Assembly: GCF_019207025.1 (NCBI RefSeq)
Contig: NZ_JAEEGC010000116.1
Location: forward strand, 1-38,017
Source: Clostridium thailandense
GTDB lineage: Bacteria > Bacillota > Clostridia > Clostridiales > Clostridiaceae
Length of the DNA stretch: 38,017 bases
Reading direction: 5' to 3'
The position numbers and the translations under genes are program-made. Within the stretch, counting starts at the first letter, position 1. The number at the start of each line of letters is the position of its first letter. The notes under the pieces were generated by a model. That model worked only from the letters and a program-made list of their open reading frames with translations, was not told where the DNA came from and made no database searches. Below are positions 7,764-16,718 of this stretch, one piece after another.

Positions 7764-8886
7764 ATGAAGAAATTAGATTACTTATCAACTCTATTTGTTG
7801 GTATCGATATTGGTGCAAGACAAAATGTTGTCTCTGCTATTAATTTCGAACAGGAATTCTTGATTAAGATGAAACCTGTTCCTAATACACAATTTGGTGC
7901 GGATCAGCTTGAAGCCATGCTTGTTAAGGTATTAGAAAACAACACTTTTAAAGCTGTTATAATCGGCTTAGAATCTACTTCTTTTTACGGAGTACATATA
8001 GCCAATTTTTTATCTGCTAGTGAAAAACTTATGCCTTACAAACCTTATGTTTACTGCTTGAATCCTAAGGAAGTTGCTAACTACAAAGAATCTTTTAATT
8101 CTCTTGATAAAAATGACGGAATTGACTCCTTTGTCATTGCTGATTTTGCAAGAGTTGGCAGAATTCATACTGAGCCTTGGCGTGGTTCTCAATATCTTGC
8201 TCTGCAAAGACTTACAAGACACAGACTCCATATTGTTGAATGCTTAACTAGAGAAAAAACTTACATGTTATCCAATGTATTTCTTAAGTTCAGCGAATTC
8301 GCTTTGTTACAAGGAGAAGAGCATCCTTTTTCTAATAAATATGGTGCTACCGCATCTTCAATACTTACTGAATTTCTATCTTCTGAAGATATTGCAAATA
8401 CTTCAATTGAAGAACTTGTTGACTTCGTCAATAGGAAAAGCCGTAAAAGGATTTCTAATCCTCAGATGACTGCTGAAATTCTACAGCAGGCGGCACGTAA
8501 TTCATACCGTCTTGATAAATGTTTGTATGAGCCATTAACAACCTCTATTGCTTGTTCTTTCAACTGTATTCAAGCTTTTGATAAAGAACTTAAAGCAATT
8601 AACAAAGCCATTGAAAAAGCTGTTATGGGAATGAATCCTGTGGAATACAAAATATTAATGTCCATCCCTGGTTTTGGTCCTGTTTACTCTAGTGGTATTC
8701 TTGCTGAATTAGGAAGTGTTAATGCATTCCCTAACAATAATGCCATTGCTAAATCAGAAAAAATTTGCTGAAGTAACTACACATCAGCACAAACGAGCAC
8801 TCGCACTAACATCTCGTAAATTAATTCGTATGATTTTTGGATTGCTGGCTAAAAATCAGCTCTACTCTTCAAATAGAGTAGATTAA
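7764..8886 (+). pseudogene. IS110-family recombinase, internally deleted and frameshifted
   Basis: Start ATG 7764 has AAAGGTGGTGA upstream. The N-terminal DEDD (RuvC-like) domain is intact: FVGIDIG, IIGLESTSFYG and KNDGIDSFVIADFAR carry the acidic residues. The second domain begins at SIPGFGPVYSSGILAELG. The reading frame stops at 8771 after AIAKSEKIC. In the +1 frame the normal C terminus resumes from 8767 (KFAEVTTHQHKRALALTSRK, then GLLAKNQLYSS) and stops at 8886. Compared with family members, roughly 70-80 residues between these blocks, including the segment after the catalytic serine region, are missing. Probably inactive. The element sits between RS3 and the minus-strand gene at 7029-7307. 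Confidence 0.85.
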
Positions 8887-9282
8887 TCTATATAAATTAT
8901 ACGAACATACATTCTCGTGAAATTGTATATTTATTAAAGTTACCCATTTTTAAAGAAATCATTTAATTTTCTTTTTATTTTGTTCTTGACATATTACCAA
9001 ATTGCTTCTTACACCTATTCCTTTTGAGCATCTACTTAAATAGTAATTTATTTTAATATTTATAGAACTGACTTCTATCATATTATAGTTAGTTCTATAA
9101 CAGAGAAGTTAAAACTTCCCTGTTATAGAATATATAAATTATATTCTGATAATGGATTTAAAAATTAACAACGACGAGGGAATCTTAAAATCATTAATTT
9201 TTTATAATAAAGCTTTTATTAGTTTGTCCATTAAAGAATATAAAATAAGCAATATCTTTATTGAAAACATTTTTAAGCACAT
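8887..9282. other. intergenic region with IS right end and overlapping hairpins
   Basis: Contains the unresolved right boundary of the IS110 remnant. At 9061-9129 two hairpins share bases: TATAGAACT (9061-9069) pairs with AGTTCTATA (9091-9099), and TCTATAACAGAGAAGTT (9094-9110) pairs with AACTTCCCTGTTATAGA (9113-9129) with one mismatch. No convincing gene; a 57-codon plus-strand ORF at 9152-9325 lacks a ribosome binding site and runs through the RS3 terminator. Confidence 0.5.
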
Positions 9283-9308
9283 AAAAAGAGAACCGTTAGA
9301 GGTTCTCT
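9283..9308 (-). terminator. RS3 terminator
   Basis: 8-bp stem AGAGAACC / GGTTCTCT with a 6-base loop, followed on the minus strand by TTTTTA. It lies 65 bases downstream of the RS3 post-aptamer hairpin. Confidence 0.85.
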
Positions 9309-9372
9309 TAAACACAACGAAATAAAACATTTATTAATTAAATAAACACTTATAAATCACAATTGCATCCAT

Positions 9373-9565
9373 CTTCCCCTCCGAAAGACTCAACAAATAC
9401 TAGGCAGGTTTCCTGACTCAGATTCATCTTACTTCCTTGTCTTCCCAGATAAAATTTACCTAGTGACTTAATAAGGTTTCATCCTCTTCACAGTAGCGGC
9501 GGGCTGCAGTGGCTTTTCCACTTTCCCTTTTAACTCCATTTTTAAATAATGGCAGCACCTAATAT
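9373..9565 (-). promoter_or_regulatory. cobalamin riboswitch RS3 (orphaned by IS110)
   Basis: Minus strand: AGGTGCTGCC, AAAAGGGAAAGTGG, CTGCAGCCCGCCGCTACTGTG, CACTAGG segment, TCTGGGAAG and GAGTCAGGAAACCTGCCTAG, then the hairpin CTTTC-GGAGG-GGAAG (9387-9373). The sequence is strikingly similar to RS5 across its length, suggesting recent duplication. Behind its terminator there is no minus-strand gene until 7307, with the IS110 remnant in between. Confidence 0.94.
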
Positions 9566-9588
9566 CTTAATATTCAATTTATATAAAC

Positions 9589-9617
9589 ATTATACACTAT
9601 ATTCCATGTTATGTCAA
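9589..9617 (-). promoter_or_regulatory. sigma-A promoter for RS3
   Basis: TTGACA (9617-9612), 17-base spacer, TATAAT (9594-9589) on the minus strand: a perfect consensus. Confidence 0.88.
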
Positions 9618-9723
9618 TATTATGTAAACAAAATAATTTAAAATATGCATAATTTTATTTATAGTAACATATAAAATTTAAAAGATTTACTTTTACTAAA
9701 TCTACAAATAGTATTTTTAAAAG

Positions 9724-10707
9724 TTAAATATCATAAAAATTACAAGCTCTATCTTGAGTTTCAATATATTCTTCAAGTTCTCCTGTGGAGCTTGCTACAA
9801 GTTCATATATAAGATATTCAGGTTTTATAAATTCAATAAGTTTCCTTGCACTATTATCTGTAAAAGGCTTATGAGAATCTATTTTAAAAACATGCATAAA
9901 CACTTCTTCACTCATCGGGTTTAAATCAAACTCTTCACTCTCTTCATTTTTTTTCTTTATCTGAGACCTTACATATTCCCCTGATAACGAACAATTAAGG
10001 TGTATGCCTTTAATTAAATTTTTTAATTCTCCGAATTCCTCCACCCTATTTATTATATATTCAACTGCTTCTTTTTCATCTTTAAGATATAAATTTGTAT
10101 TCATTAGATGTGCTGTATCAAGCATAAAACCTTTATTAGGATATTCAACTCTATTTAACAACTTAAATGCAATATTTTTATCAAGCATAGTAAAACCAGG
10201 CCACCACATGTTTTCAAATAAAAGTTTTATATTTGTGTCTATCCCACTAAATACTTGGTTTATCAAATCAATACCTGCCTCCACTACTTCAGCGTCAGAA
10301 TAAGCAAATTTATAGTCATAAGTATCTTCAACCTCCACATGTGCCACATGAAAAACCATATACTCTGCACCAATTTTAGTCGCAGTCTCTATTTCCTTTC
10401 TATAATGTTGTATCATAATATCTCTACTAATGCCTTCATAATATTTTTCTACAGCATCCATACTTTTAAACTGTTTTAAAAGTGACCTTCTATTACCATT
10501 CCAAAAATCCAGCCATGTAGGATAATACTTCAAATGTACTCCTTTAACTATTTTTTTAGGAAGAATTTTTTCTTCCCACATAATTGGATTCAAAAGTTCA
10601 ACACCATTCATATAATGCTTTTCTAAAAAATCTGTTATTTTCTGACTATCAAAATCAAATCTTTCAAGATCATAACTATATGTAGACAAATTCATAAGCT
10701 TTAGCAT
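9724..10707 (-). CDS. TIM-barrel protein, sugar phosphate isomerase/epimerase-like
   Basis: 327 residues from ATG 10707, preferred because GGAG lies 9 bases upstream; ATGs at 10716 and 10722 are alternatives. The start LKLMNLSTYSYD, YMVFHVAHVEVED near residue 140, IKLLFENMWWPGF near 185, KGFMLDTAHLMNT near 213 and KGIHLNCS near 254 follow the pattern of xylose-isomerase-like TIM barrels (AP endonuclease 2 superfamily), with Glu, Asp/His and His as metal-ligand candidates. The substrate is unknown. A strong terminator separates it from the DUF3467 gene upstream. Its link to cobalamin is by neighbourhood only. Confidence 0.7.
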   Translation of the reverse strand: MLKLMNLSTYSYDLERFDFDSQKITDFLEKHYMNGVELLNPIMWEEKILPKKIVKGVHLKYYPTWLDFWNGNRRSLLKQFKSMDAVEKYYEGISRDIMIQHYRKEIETATKIGAEYMVFHVAHVEVEDTYDYKFAYSDAEVVEAGIDLINQVFSGIDTNIKLLFENMWWPGFTMLDKNIAFKLLNRVEYPNKGFMLDTAHLMNTNLYLKDEKEAVEYIINRVEEFGELKNLIKGIHLNCSLSGEYVRSQIKKKNEESEEFDLNPMSEEVFMHVFKIDSHKPFTDNSARKLIEFIKPEYLIYELVASSTGELEEYIETQDRACNFYDI

Positions 10708-10796
10708 ACCTAACATCTCCATTCACCAATTTTTAGCTAAACAGAACTTAACATTTTTTCTTATAAATTGTAAATTTTACGCCTCATACTTGCTTT

Positions 10797-10836
10797 AAAA
10801 TGAGCCAAGTACCTTTTCATACTTGGCTCATTTCAA
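10797..10836 (-). terminator. terminator after DUF3467 gene
   Basis: 14-bp stem built on TGAGCCAAGTA / TACTTGGCTCA with a loop of about 8 bases, flanked by AAAA and TTT. It lies between the DUF3467 stop and the TIM-barrel gene. Confidence 0.8.
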
Positions 10837-10857
10837 AATAACTATTACTTATTTAAC

Positions 10858-11100
10858 TTAAACATCAGCTTTAGGATTTATATTAATCTCCCCAAAGGTA
10901 TTCTCATAATTTTCAATGGATTTTAACAGCATATTACACATACTTTTTGCCTGCTGGGGACTCATAAATATTTTTACACTATCTGTTATGTCTTTTTTAT
11001 ATACTTTCATAAAATCCAACTGAAAATCATATACACTCACAAAAATATCCGCTCTGTTTGAATATAGTTCTTTTTCTTCTAATTTTATATTTTCCTCCAT
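10858..11100 (-). CDS. DUF3467 family protein
   Basis: 80 residues from ATG 11100, with AAGGGTGA about 6 bases upstream; an in-frame GTG nine bases earlier is weaker. The arrangement ADIFVSVYDFQLDF, then VKIFMSPQQAKSMCNML and IENYENTFGEI matches the DUF3467 family: small cytoplasmic alpha/beta proteins of unknown function. It starts 86 bases after the 1031-residue secreted protein and may be the last gene of the RS4 operon. Confidence 0.75.
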   Translation of the reverse strand: MEENIKLEEKELYSNRADIFVSVYDFQLDFMKVYKKDITDSVKIFMSPQQAKSMCNMLLKSIENYENTFGEININPKADV

Positions 11101-11185
11101 AAAACTCACCCTTACCTTCCATGTTTTTTTATTTATGTGTTTCTAACTGCACTATAATCAAAAGATTATTAAAAATAAGCATCAG

Positions 11186-14100
11186 TTACTTTGATCCAAT
11201 AGGTATTTCTATCGTGTCCGAAAGCGGATTCATGTTTTCTAAGCTGTCCCATACAAAAGCCTTTAATTTATATAACCCTTGTTCAGGAAGCTTCATCATA
11301 TCAGTTAAAATAGAGGAATCTCCATTTTTTATAGTCTGACTACCACTTACATAGTTAACAAATTTATCATTGTTATCATATAGCGCTAATATTAGTGATA
11401 CAGCCTGATCGCTTCCCGAATTATTTTCTGCTTTTACTGATATTTTAGCATCATCACCTAAATTAAAGGATGTATTTGGTGCTAGATTAGTTATTATTAT
11501 AGGTTTAGGTGTAGTATCATTGCTTACTATAACATTACATTGTGCATTTATATTTGTATTGTCCACAGGTACTGCTTTTATAGTTGCTGTACCTTCTGCT
11601 GCTGCTGTTATCTTTCCATCTCCATCTACAGTAGCTATTGATGTATCGCTGCTTGTCCAAGTTATATTCTTATTTGATGCATTATCCGGAGCTATAGTTG
11701 CTGTTAATTGAGCTGTTCCTCCTGGTTTTATGTTTACACTTGTTTGATCCAGACTTATACCTGTTACACTAGTATTACCACCTGGATTTGACATATTTGC
11801 TAATGCTGCTGTTAACTTATCCTTAGTACTCTGCTTTATAGAAGTCTTTTTAACATCACTTAATGCATTGTATAAAGTATTAGCAGCCTCAACCTCTGTT
11901 TTATTTGCAGCAGTTATGCTGTCTGGAAGTGCCAATATAGCATTATTTACTGGTACTGTGGAATCTGTAACATCTGTACAGTCAAAAATTGAATTTTTTC
12001 CTCCATAAGCTCTTATAAAGGAATCTATTCCTCTACATATCTGTGATGGATCATAAGTTGAATTGTTATATTGAGTACTACCACTTCCCACATCAAATTT
12101 CTCCAATGCAGCATCTATCATAGTATTTCCATTTTTTATGTATTTACTGTCAAATATATCCCTCTTAGCCATTCCAAGAGTCATATAAACTTGTGCATTA
12201 GTCCACGGATTATTATAATCACCAGGCATACCTCCCCAAAATGAGCCTTTATAAGTTTGTGAATTAGAACATTGATCAAATACATGTTCCATAGCCTGTT
12301 TTACATCATAATATTTATCTCCTTCTTTTGCATTTGGATCATAATAAGCTGCTATTGGCTGAAATTTCATAATCCACATATCACTGACACTATTTCCTGT
12401 TATAGTAGAACCATCCGCCCCTGTTGTTCCCAATGCATCTTTTGCCCATTGATGAATCCATGCTTCTTTGTTAATGCGATTTCCAGTGCTAGGAACAGCA
12501 TAATTATAAGAGTTTAAAGCAAGGACAGCATATTGCTCGGCAAAGGTTTGGTTGGATTTAAAATTCTCATTTGAAATTATATCTATTAAGTCATAAGCTT
12601 CTATATCCCTTGGATCATAACCTATAGAGGTAATGGCCAAAACTAATTTTTCCCATTCTGTCTTTTTTACATCCTGAACTGTTATTCCTGCAGCTTTCAT
12701 ATTCTGCAAGCCAGTCTGTATACTCTTAAACCAGTCATCATAAAATCCAGAAGGTATTCCTGTATATCCAGAACGAGCTGCTGAAAATACACCCCAATCT
12801 GCATCAGAGAAAGCAATTGACCCTTCCGTTCCTCCAACTGGAACCCCATCTCCACTCCAACTAAAATCAGATACTTTATCAATGCCTAATTTAGCTGCTA
12901 AGCTACTATAAAGTGTGTTTTCTGCTTTTTTTGCATTTGTTATTTGATCTGCTTTTTCAGTATCAGAAACTGTTGTAATTCCATTACCATTAAAATTGGG
13001 GCTATTGAAGGTAACATTGCCTATTTCAAATTTATATTTTTGATTATCAGCATAGGTAAGCTTAAGGTTACTTTTTAGTACATCCGAAGTTAAATCTACT
13101 GGGGTACCATTAACAACCGGAATGTATTGCATAGTTACATTACTTCCCGTGAAGCCTGGAAAATTTATTGTCCCAGGTAAAGTTACTTGCACATTATTGG
13201 CAGTAATACTATCTTGATCTGAACATGTAAGAGAAGTTGTATAACTTGCTGTTAAATCTACAGTTCCATCAGCATTTACTGTTTTATCTGCTATATTTAT
13301 ATTTACATCTACAGGCATAGTAACTGCTGATTGAACTGCTTGATCTGCTCTTAGATAAGGATATCCATCATTTACATTCTCTGCAATATTCCATACAGTA
13401 CTAAAATCCCAATTAGAGTACGTACTCTGCTGTTTCATTTCAGCTTCAGTCTTTGATATGCCAGCTTGTGGTGTAGTTGTAGGCTGTATTTTTTCTCCAT
13501 TATAATAACTAGTGCTATAAGGTGCCGTTGTAGGGTTATTTCTAGCAATTGGGTATACTAAATTCCCCTGTAAGTTACCACTTACATAACAATTATTTAT
13601 AGCCTTAGCATATATTGAGTAATATGTAACACCACCAACTCGTGCTGTTTCAGTATTAGGGACATCTATATCTGCTCTACTATAGCAATTTTCAACAAGG
13701 GCACCAAGACTACTTGACGATTTAACATATCCAACCACCCCACCTATTGATATCGAGGTAGAAGTAGATGTTATATTACCATCTACACTGCAAAAATTGA
13801 TTTTTCCTTTTGAGCTTGTGTTAGCTATGGAGCCATATAATAAAGAATCACTAACATAAGAACTCGATGTTCCAATAGCTCCTACCACATTCATGTTCAA
13901 ATGTAGATTTGCAACAATTGCAGAACTACCAATGTCACAAAATAAACCAGAGTAGACATCATTAAATCCAGAAATCTTATGTCCTTGACCATTAAAAGTA
14001 CCTTGAAATGTTCCTGTAGTTTGTTCTAATTTAAAATCTCCCACATCAATATCTTTTGTTAGAACAGCGGTCTTACCTTCAAATGTGTCTGTGTTAACTG

Positions 14101-14281
14101 CCTTACGAAAATTATTTAAATCTTCTACCGTATTAATCATATATTGACCACTTTCATCTGTTTGTAATAAAGACGCATCTGCTAAAACTGGAACCGCTAA
14201 TAACAGATTAGTAAAAATTAAAGATGAAATTAAAAAAATATTAAAAATTCTTGTATAAAAAAATTTTTTTATCTCCTTCAT
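11186..14281 (-). CDS. large secreted protein: GLUG-like region, alpha/alpha-toroid-like domain, Ig-like Big_2
   Basis: 1031 residues from ATG 14281 (AAAGGAGGG just upstream; an earlier in-frame ATG lacks this). Signal peptide 1-35. Residues about 45-315 are repeats of the GLUG/beta-helix type (FQGTFNGQGHKISGF; IGGVVGYV). After a beta region, residues about 445-770 are helical with toroid-like repeats (WEKLVLAITSIGYDPRDI, EQYAVLALNSYNY, NAQVYMTLGMAKRDIFD, SQICRGIDSFIRAYGG), resembling the terpenoid-cyclase/prenyltransferase-like alpha/alpha toroid used by transcobalamin. A Big_2 domain follows (about 838-920, ITWTSSDTSIATVDG) and a beta-rich C-terminal domain. Second gene of the RS4 operon, after a DUF4430 protein. 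I infer a corrinoid-binding surface protein; enzymatic cyclase activity is unlikely for a secreted protein with no visible catalytic acid cluster. Confidence 0.72.
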   Translation of the reverse strand: MKEIKKFFYTRIFNIFLISSLIFTNLLLAVPVLADASLLQTDESGQYMINTVEDLNNFRKAVNTDTFEGKTAVLTKDIDVGDFKLEQTTGTFQGTFNGQGHKISGFNDVYSGLFCDIGSSAIVANLHLNMNVVGAIGTSSSYVSDSLLYGSIANTSSKGKINFCSVDGNITSTSTSISIGGVVGYVKSSSSLGALVENCYSRADIDVPNTETARVGGVTYYSIYAKAINNCYVSGNLQGNLVYPIARNNPTTAPYSTSYYNGEKIQPTTTPQAGISKTEAEMKQQSTYSNWDFSTVWNIAENVNDGYPYLRADQAVQSAVTMPVDVNINIADKTVNADGTVDLTASYTTSLTCSDQDSITANNVQVTLPGTINFPGFTGSNVTMQYIPVVNGTPVDLTSDVLKSNLKLTYADNQKYKFEIGNVTFNSPNFNGNGITTVSDTEKADQITNAKKAENTLYSSLAAKLGIDKVSDFSWSGDGVPVGGTEGSIAFSDADWGVFSAARSGYTGIPSGFYDDWFKSIQTGLQNMKAAGITVQDVKKTEWEKLVLAITSIGYDPRDIEAYDLIDIISNENFKSNQTFAEQYAVLALNSYNYAVPSTGNRINKEAWIHQWAKDALGTTGADGSTITGNSVSDMWIMKFQPIAAYYDPNAKEGDKYYDVKQAMEHVFDQCSNSQTYKGSFWGGMPGDYNNPWTNAQVYMTLGMAKRDIFDSKYIKNGNTMIDAALEKFDVGSGSTQYNNSTYDPSQICRGIDSFIRAYGGKNSIFDCTDVTDSTVPVNNAILALPDSITAANKTEVEAANTLYNALSDVKKTSIKQSTKDKLTAALANMSNPGGNTSVTGISLDQTSVNIKPGGTAQLTATIAPDNASNKNITWTSSDTSIATVDGDGKITAAAEGTATIKAVPVDNTNINAQCNVIVSNDTTPKPIIITNLAPNTSFNLGDDAKISVKAENNSGSDQAVSLILALYDNNDKFVNYVSGSQTIKNGDSSILTDMMKLPEQGLYKLKAFVWDSLENMNPLSDTIEIPIGSK

Positions 14282-14400
14282 TTTTCCCTCCTTTAAGATA
14301 TATAATCTCATTTAAGGCAATATTTTTATATTTAGTTAATTAAAGCTCTCTATCCATATTGCAATGCTAGAATATTTTGAAACATAAATCTAATTGATTA

Positions 14401-14440
14401 TAGAGCGGAAAGTCGCCAACTTACATTCCGCTCTACAATT
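14401..14440. repeat. intercistronic hairpin between DUF4430 and toroid genes
   Basis: TAGAGCGGAA pairs with TTCCGCTCTA, with a further AAGT/ACTT inside. There is no clear T-run on the minus side, so it looks more like an mRNA processing or stability element than a terminator. Confidence 0.5.
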
Positions 14441-14470
14441 TATAGATTATTTAACACTAATTCTATTTAA

Positions 14471-15280
14471 TTATGGTAGTACAGCATTTAAATCATCGAG
14501 CACATCATCAACACTAGTTTGACTAATAGTTAAATTTTTAAGTGCATTCTCTGCTGCTACATATTCGTCATAACCAGTAGCACCACTAGCTGGTTTAGCA
14601 GTTGTTGCTAATTTAGTAATTAAAGCTGTTTTGTCTGTTCTTGTAAAGAATGGTGCAGTTGCGCTTGTATTCCAATTATAATATCCACCTGTAACAGTTC
14701 CATTTGGTAAGTAACCTGATAGTCCTAAATCGCATCCAGAAGCCATTGAGAATTCCCAACGTATTACAGCGCCATCTGGTAAACTTGACAATGCTGTATC
14801 AGCAGTATAGTAATTATAACTTGAATCATGATCTGTATTATTTACTGTAAACATCCAACCAGAAATTCCATTATATTCTTTTTCTCTTAAGTAATTTGAA
14901 TCACTAACAATTGGCTGATTATATGCTGTAGTTGTATCATAACAAATTGCTGGTATTTGACTTGTGTAAGCATAAGTAAAGCTAGCTGTATTATCTTTAA
15001 AAGCTTTTACATAGCTACCATAGGAACTTGAAGCTGCATCAATATTACTAGCACCTACAGCAGTTTCTGTAGCATCTAACACCGTTTTTGTGTCATCTAA
15101 ACTTACTTGTACTGGTTGCAAAATAGGAGCTTGTCCTGTTATATTCTTTTCAACATCCACATAAACAGTTTTTGTTCCAGACGCATGTACAGTACTAAAA
15201 GTAGATGGTACTACAGCTCCTAAAGATAATGCTGCCACACATATGGTGACAAATAATTTATTTTTCATTCTTTTAATCAT
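14471..15280 (-). CDS. secreted DUF4430 (transcobalamin-like beta domain) protein
   Basis: 269 residues. Signal peptide 1-34, ending in the VHASG region. One DUF4430-like domain spans about 38-195: a beta start (KTVYVDVEK), the central IVSDSNYLREKEYNGISGWMF motif split by GISGWMFTVNN, and PDGAVIRWEFSMASGCDLGLSG. DUF4430 is related to the C-terminal domain of intrinsic factor/transcobalamin, which caps bound cobalamin. A C-terminal helical tail follows (about 210-269). The start has GGGGAG 9 bases upstream. First gene behind RS4. No lipobox or wall anchor, so it may be released or held by the partner protein encoded next. Confidence 0.78.
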   Translation of the reverse strand: MIKRMKNKLFVTICVAALSLGAVVPSTFSTVHASGTKTVYVDVEKNITGQAPILQPVQVSLDDTKTVLDATETAVGASNIDAASSSYGSYVKAFKDNTASFTYAYTSQIPAICYDTTTAYNQPIVSDSNYLREKEYNGISGWMFTVNNTDHDSSYNYYTADTALSSLPDGAVIRWEFSMASGCDLGLSGYLPNGTVTGGYYNWNTSATAPFFTRTDKTALITKLATTAKPASGATGYDEYVAAENALKNLTISQTSVDDVLDDLNAVLP

Positions 15281-15517
15281 TTTCGCATACTCCCCTTTTA
15301 ATTTTATTTTTTCTCTTAAAATTTACTCTTATAACTATTGTGTTAGCTTAAATTTTATCCCATGCAACCATCTCCTAATTTTTATTTACCTGTAAACTTA
15401 TGCCCAGTTATATAACTGTTATATTTTATACTTGCCTTTATATAGAGGGTATTATTAAATATAAAGGCAAGCAGCTGACTAATTAATATAAAGTAAATAT
15501 ATTTTTTAGATAACAAC
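15281..15517. other. RS4 leader between terminator and DUF4430 gene
   Basis: Holds a 13-bp inverted repeat, CTTGCCTTTATAT (15431-15443) with its complement (15459-15471), and a 14-base perfect palindrome, CAGTTATATAACTG, near 15406. Neither has a T-run; they may shape the 5' UTR. No gene. Confidence 0.45.
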
Positions 15518-15544
15518 ATAAAAAAGACCTTCTTTCGAAGGTCT
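15518..15544 (-). terminator. RS4 terminator
   Basis: AGACCTTC / GAAGGTCT 8-bp stem, loop GAAA as read on the minus strand, followed by TTTTTTA. Its stem is the same sequence as that of the RS2 terminator. Confidence 0.9.
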
Positions 15545-15610
15545 ATAATATACGATACGAATACAAATCTAGTTCAAAAAACTAAATTTACAACATCGCT
15601 CGATACTTGT

Positions 15611-15803
15611 CTCTCCCTCCGAGAGCATTATATCCATCAGAACAGGTAGGTCTACTGGCTCAGAATCATTTTACTCCTCACACCTTCCCAAAGGCTTATA
15701 CCTTCAGTGGTCTATCATGAGTTTCATCATCCTTACAGAAGCGGGGGCTGCAGTGGCTTTTAACCACTTTCCCTATTAATTCCTCTAGAGGAAGCCTGTA
15801 CTG
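15611..15803 (-). promoter_or_regulatory. cobalamin riboswitch RS4 (DUF4430/toroid operon)
   Basis: Minus strand: AATAGGGAAAGTGG, CTGCAGCCCCCGCTTCTGTA, a CACTG segment, TTTGGGAAGG and GAGCCAGTAGACCTACCTG. It is followed by the hairpin CTCTC-GGAGG-GAGAG (15625-15611). The P1 side differs slightly from the others (CCTACC). Confidence 0.92.
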
Positions 15804-15836
15804 AATATTATTTAATTTATAATTTTCTTTACTTTC

Positions 15837-15865
15837 ATACTACATCTTTTTTCCTTATTTGTCAA
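15837..15865 (-). promoter_or_regulatory. sigma-A promoter for RS4
   Basis: TTGACA (15865-15860), 17-base spacer, TAGTAT (15842-15837) on the minus strand. Confidence 0.78.
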
Positions 15866-16001
15866 TAAATTATAAAATTTATTTTAAAATATTGTTAAGT
15901 TTTGTATTATTACAAATTAAACTATTTTACACATTCATCAAAATGAATATCATATGAGTTGTGTTTCTCAATTTTAATATTTATTAAAATAACCCTAGAC
16001 T

Positions 16002-16688
16002 TCACCTTATATAACTTATATCAAGCTTCCTCTTATAACGCTGCAGCACTGGCAGAAAGCTCTCATAAAAAATTATAGAAAATATAAAGGAACCTCCTCC
16101 ATGCAAAATATCAAAAATCAAGCCTGCTATATAGGCCCCTATAATACTATTAATGTTTATTGGCTTTATAAAAGCAGATACATACCAGATATTCATAACC
16201 CAATCAAACATAAAACCAAATATAAAGCATACTATTGAAAAACTCATAGCTGATACTTTTTTCTCTCTTTTCCCTAAGATTCCTGATATGATTCCAACTA
16301 ACCCCCAAGAAAACATCTGCCAGGGCGTCCAGGGTCCTTGACCAAAAAATATGTTAGATAAAAAAGCTGTGGTACTACCAATTAAAAAGCCTTCATAGGG
16401 ACCAAATACCAAACCAGCAAGTGCTACAAGGAAAGTTACCGGTTGTACATTGGGGATAGGTGCAAAAACCATTCTGGAGACTGCTGTGAAAGCACTTAAG
16501 GTAGCAATAATTGCTATTTCTTTTGTACCAGACTTGGATTTTTCGAAATAGAAATAACTCATGAAAAGTATAAAAAATACCCCTAGTGTAATAATTAGAG
16601 AAATTCCTGTCTGCGTATCTTTATTTAAGGTCATCAACATAAGAAATATAACAATAACTGCTGTAGAAGTAATTATAAACTTTTTCAT
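16002..16688 (-). CDS. ECF transporter S component, CbrT-like (second copy)
   Basis: 228 residues with about six hydrophobic helices. A hydrophobic N-terminal part is followed by EIAIIATLSAFTAVSRMVFAP, the FGPYEGFLIGSTTAFLSN stretch and FGQGPWTPWQMFSWGLVG, characteristic of S components assigned to cobalamin-type uptake (CbrT-like). It ends with a basic RYKRKLDISYIR tail. It is closely similar along its length to the S component at 18748-19467, so the two are a tandem duplication within one operon. Last gene of the RS5 operon. Substrate is inferred from riboswitch control; a cobalamin precursor is possible. Confidence 0.82.
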   Translation of the reverse strand: MKKFIITSTAVIVIFLMLMTLNKDTQTGISLIITLGVFFILFMSYFYFEKSKSGTKEIAIIATLSAFTAVSRMVFAPIPNVQPVTFLVALAGLVFGPYEGFLIGSTTAFLSNIFFGQGPWTPWQMFSWGLVGIISGILGKREKKVSAMSFSIVCFIFGFMFDWVMNIWYVSAFIKPININSIIGAYIAGLIFDILHGGGSFIFSIIFYESFLPVLQRYKRKLDISYIR

Positions 16689-16718
16689 ATTGAGGTTACC
16701 TTTCTTAAATCTTTTTCT

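Noticed and set aside
7390..9129. CRISPR array or other direct-repeat array
   Set aside because: No regularly spaced repeats are seen in this region or elsewhere in the window; the repeats present are hairpins, riboswitch paralogues and the scattered operator-like motif.
9152..9325. 57-codon plus-strand ORF
   Set aside because: No ribosome binding site, runs through the RS3 terminator in the opposite direction, and has no recognisable features.
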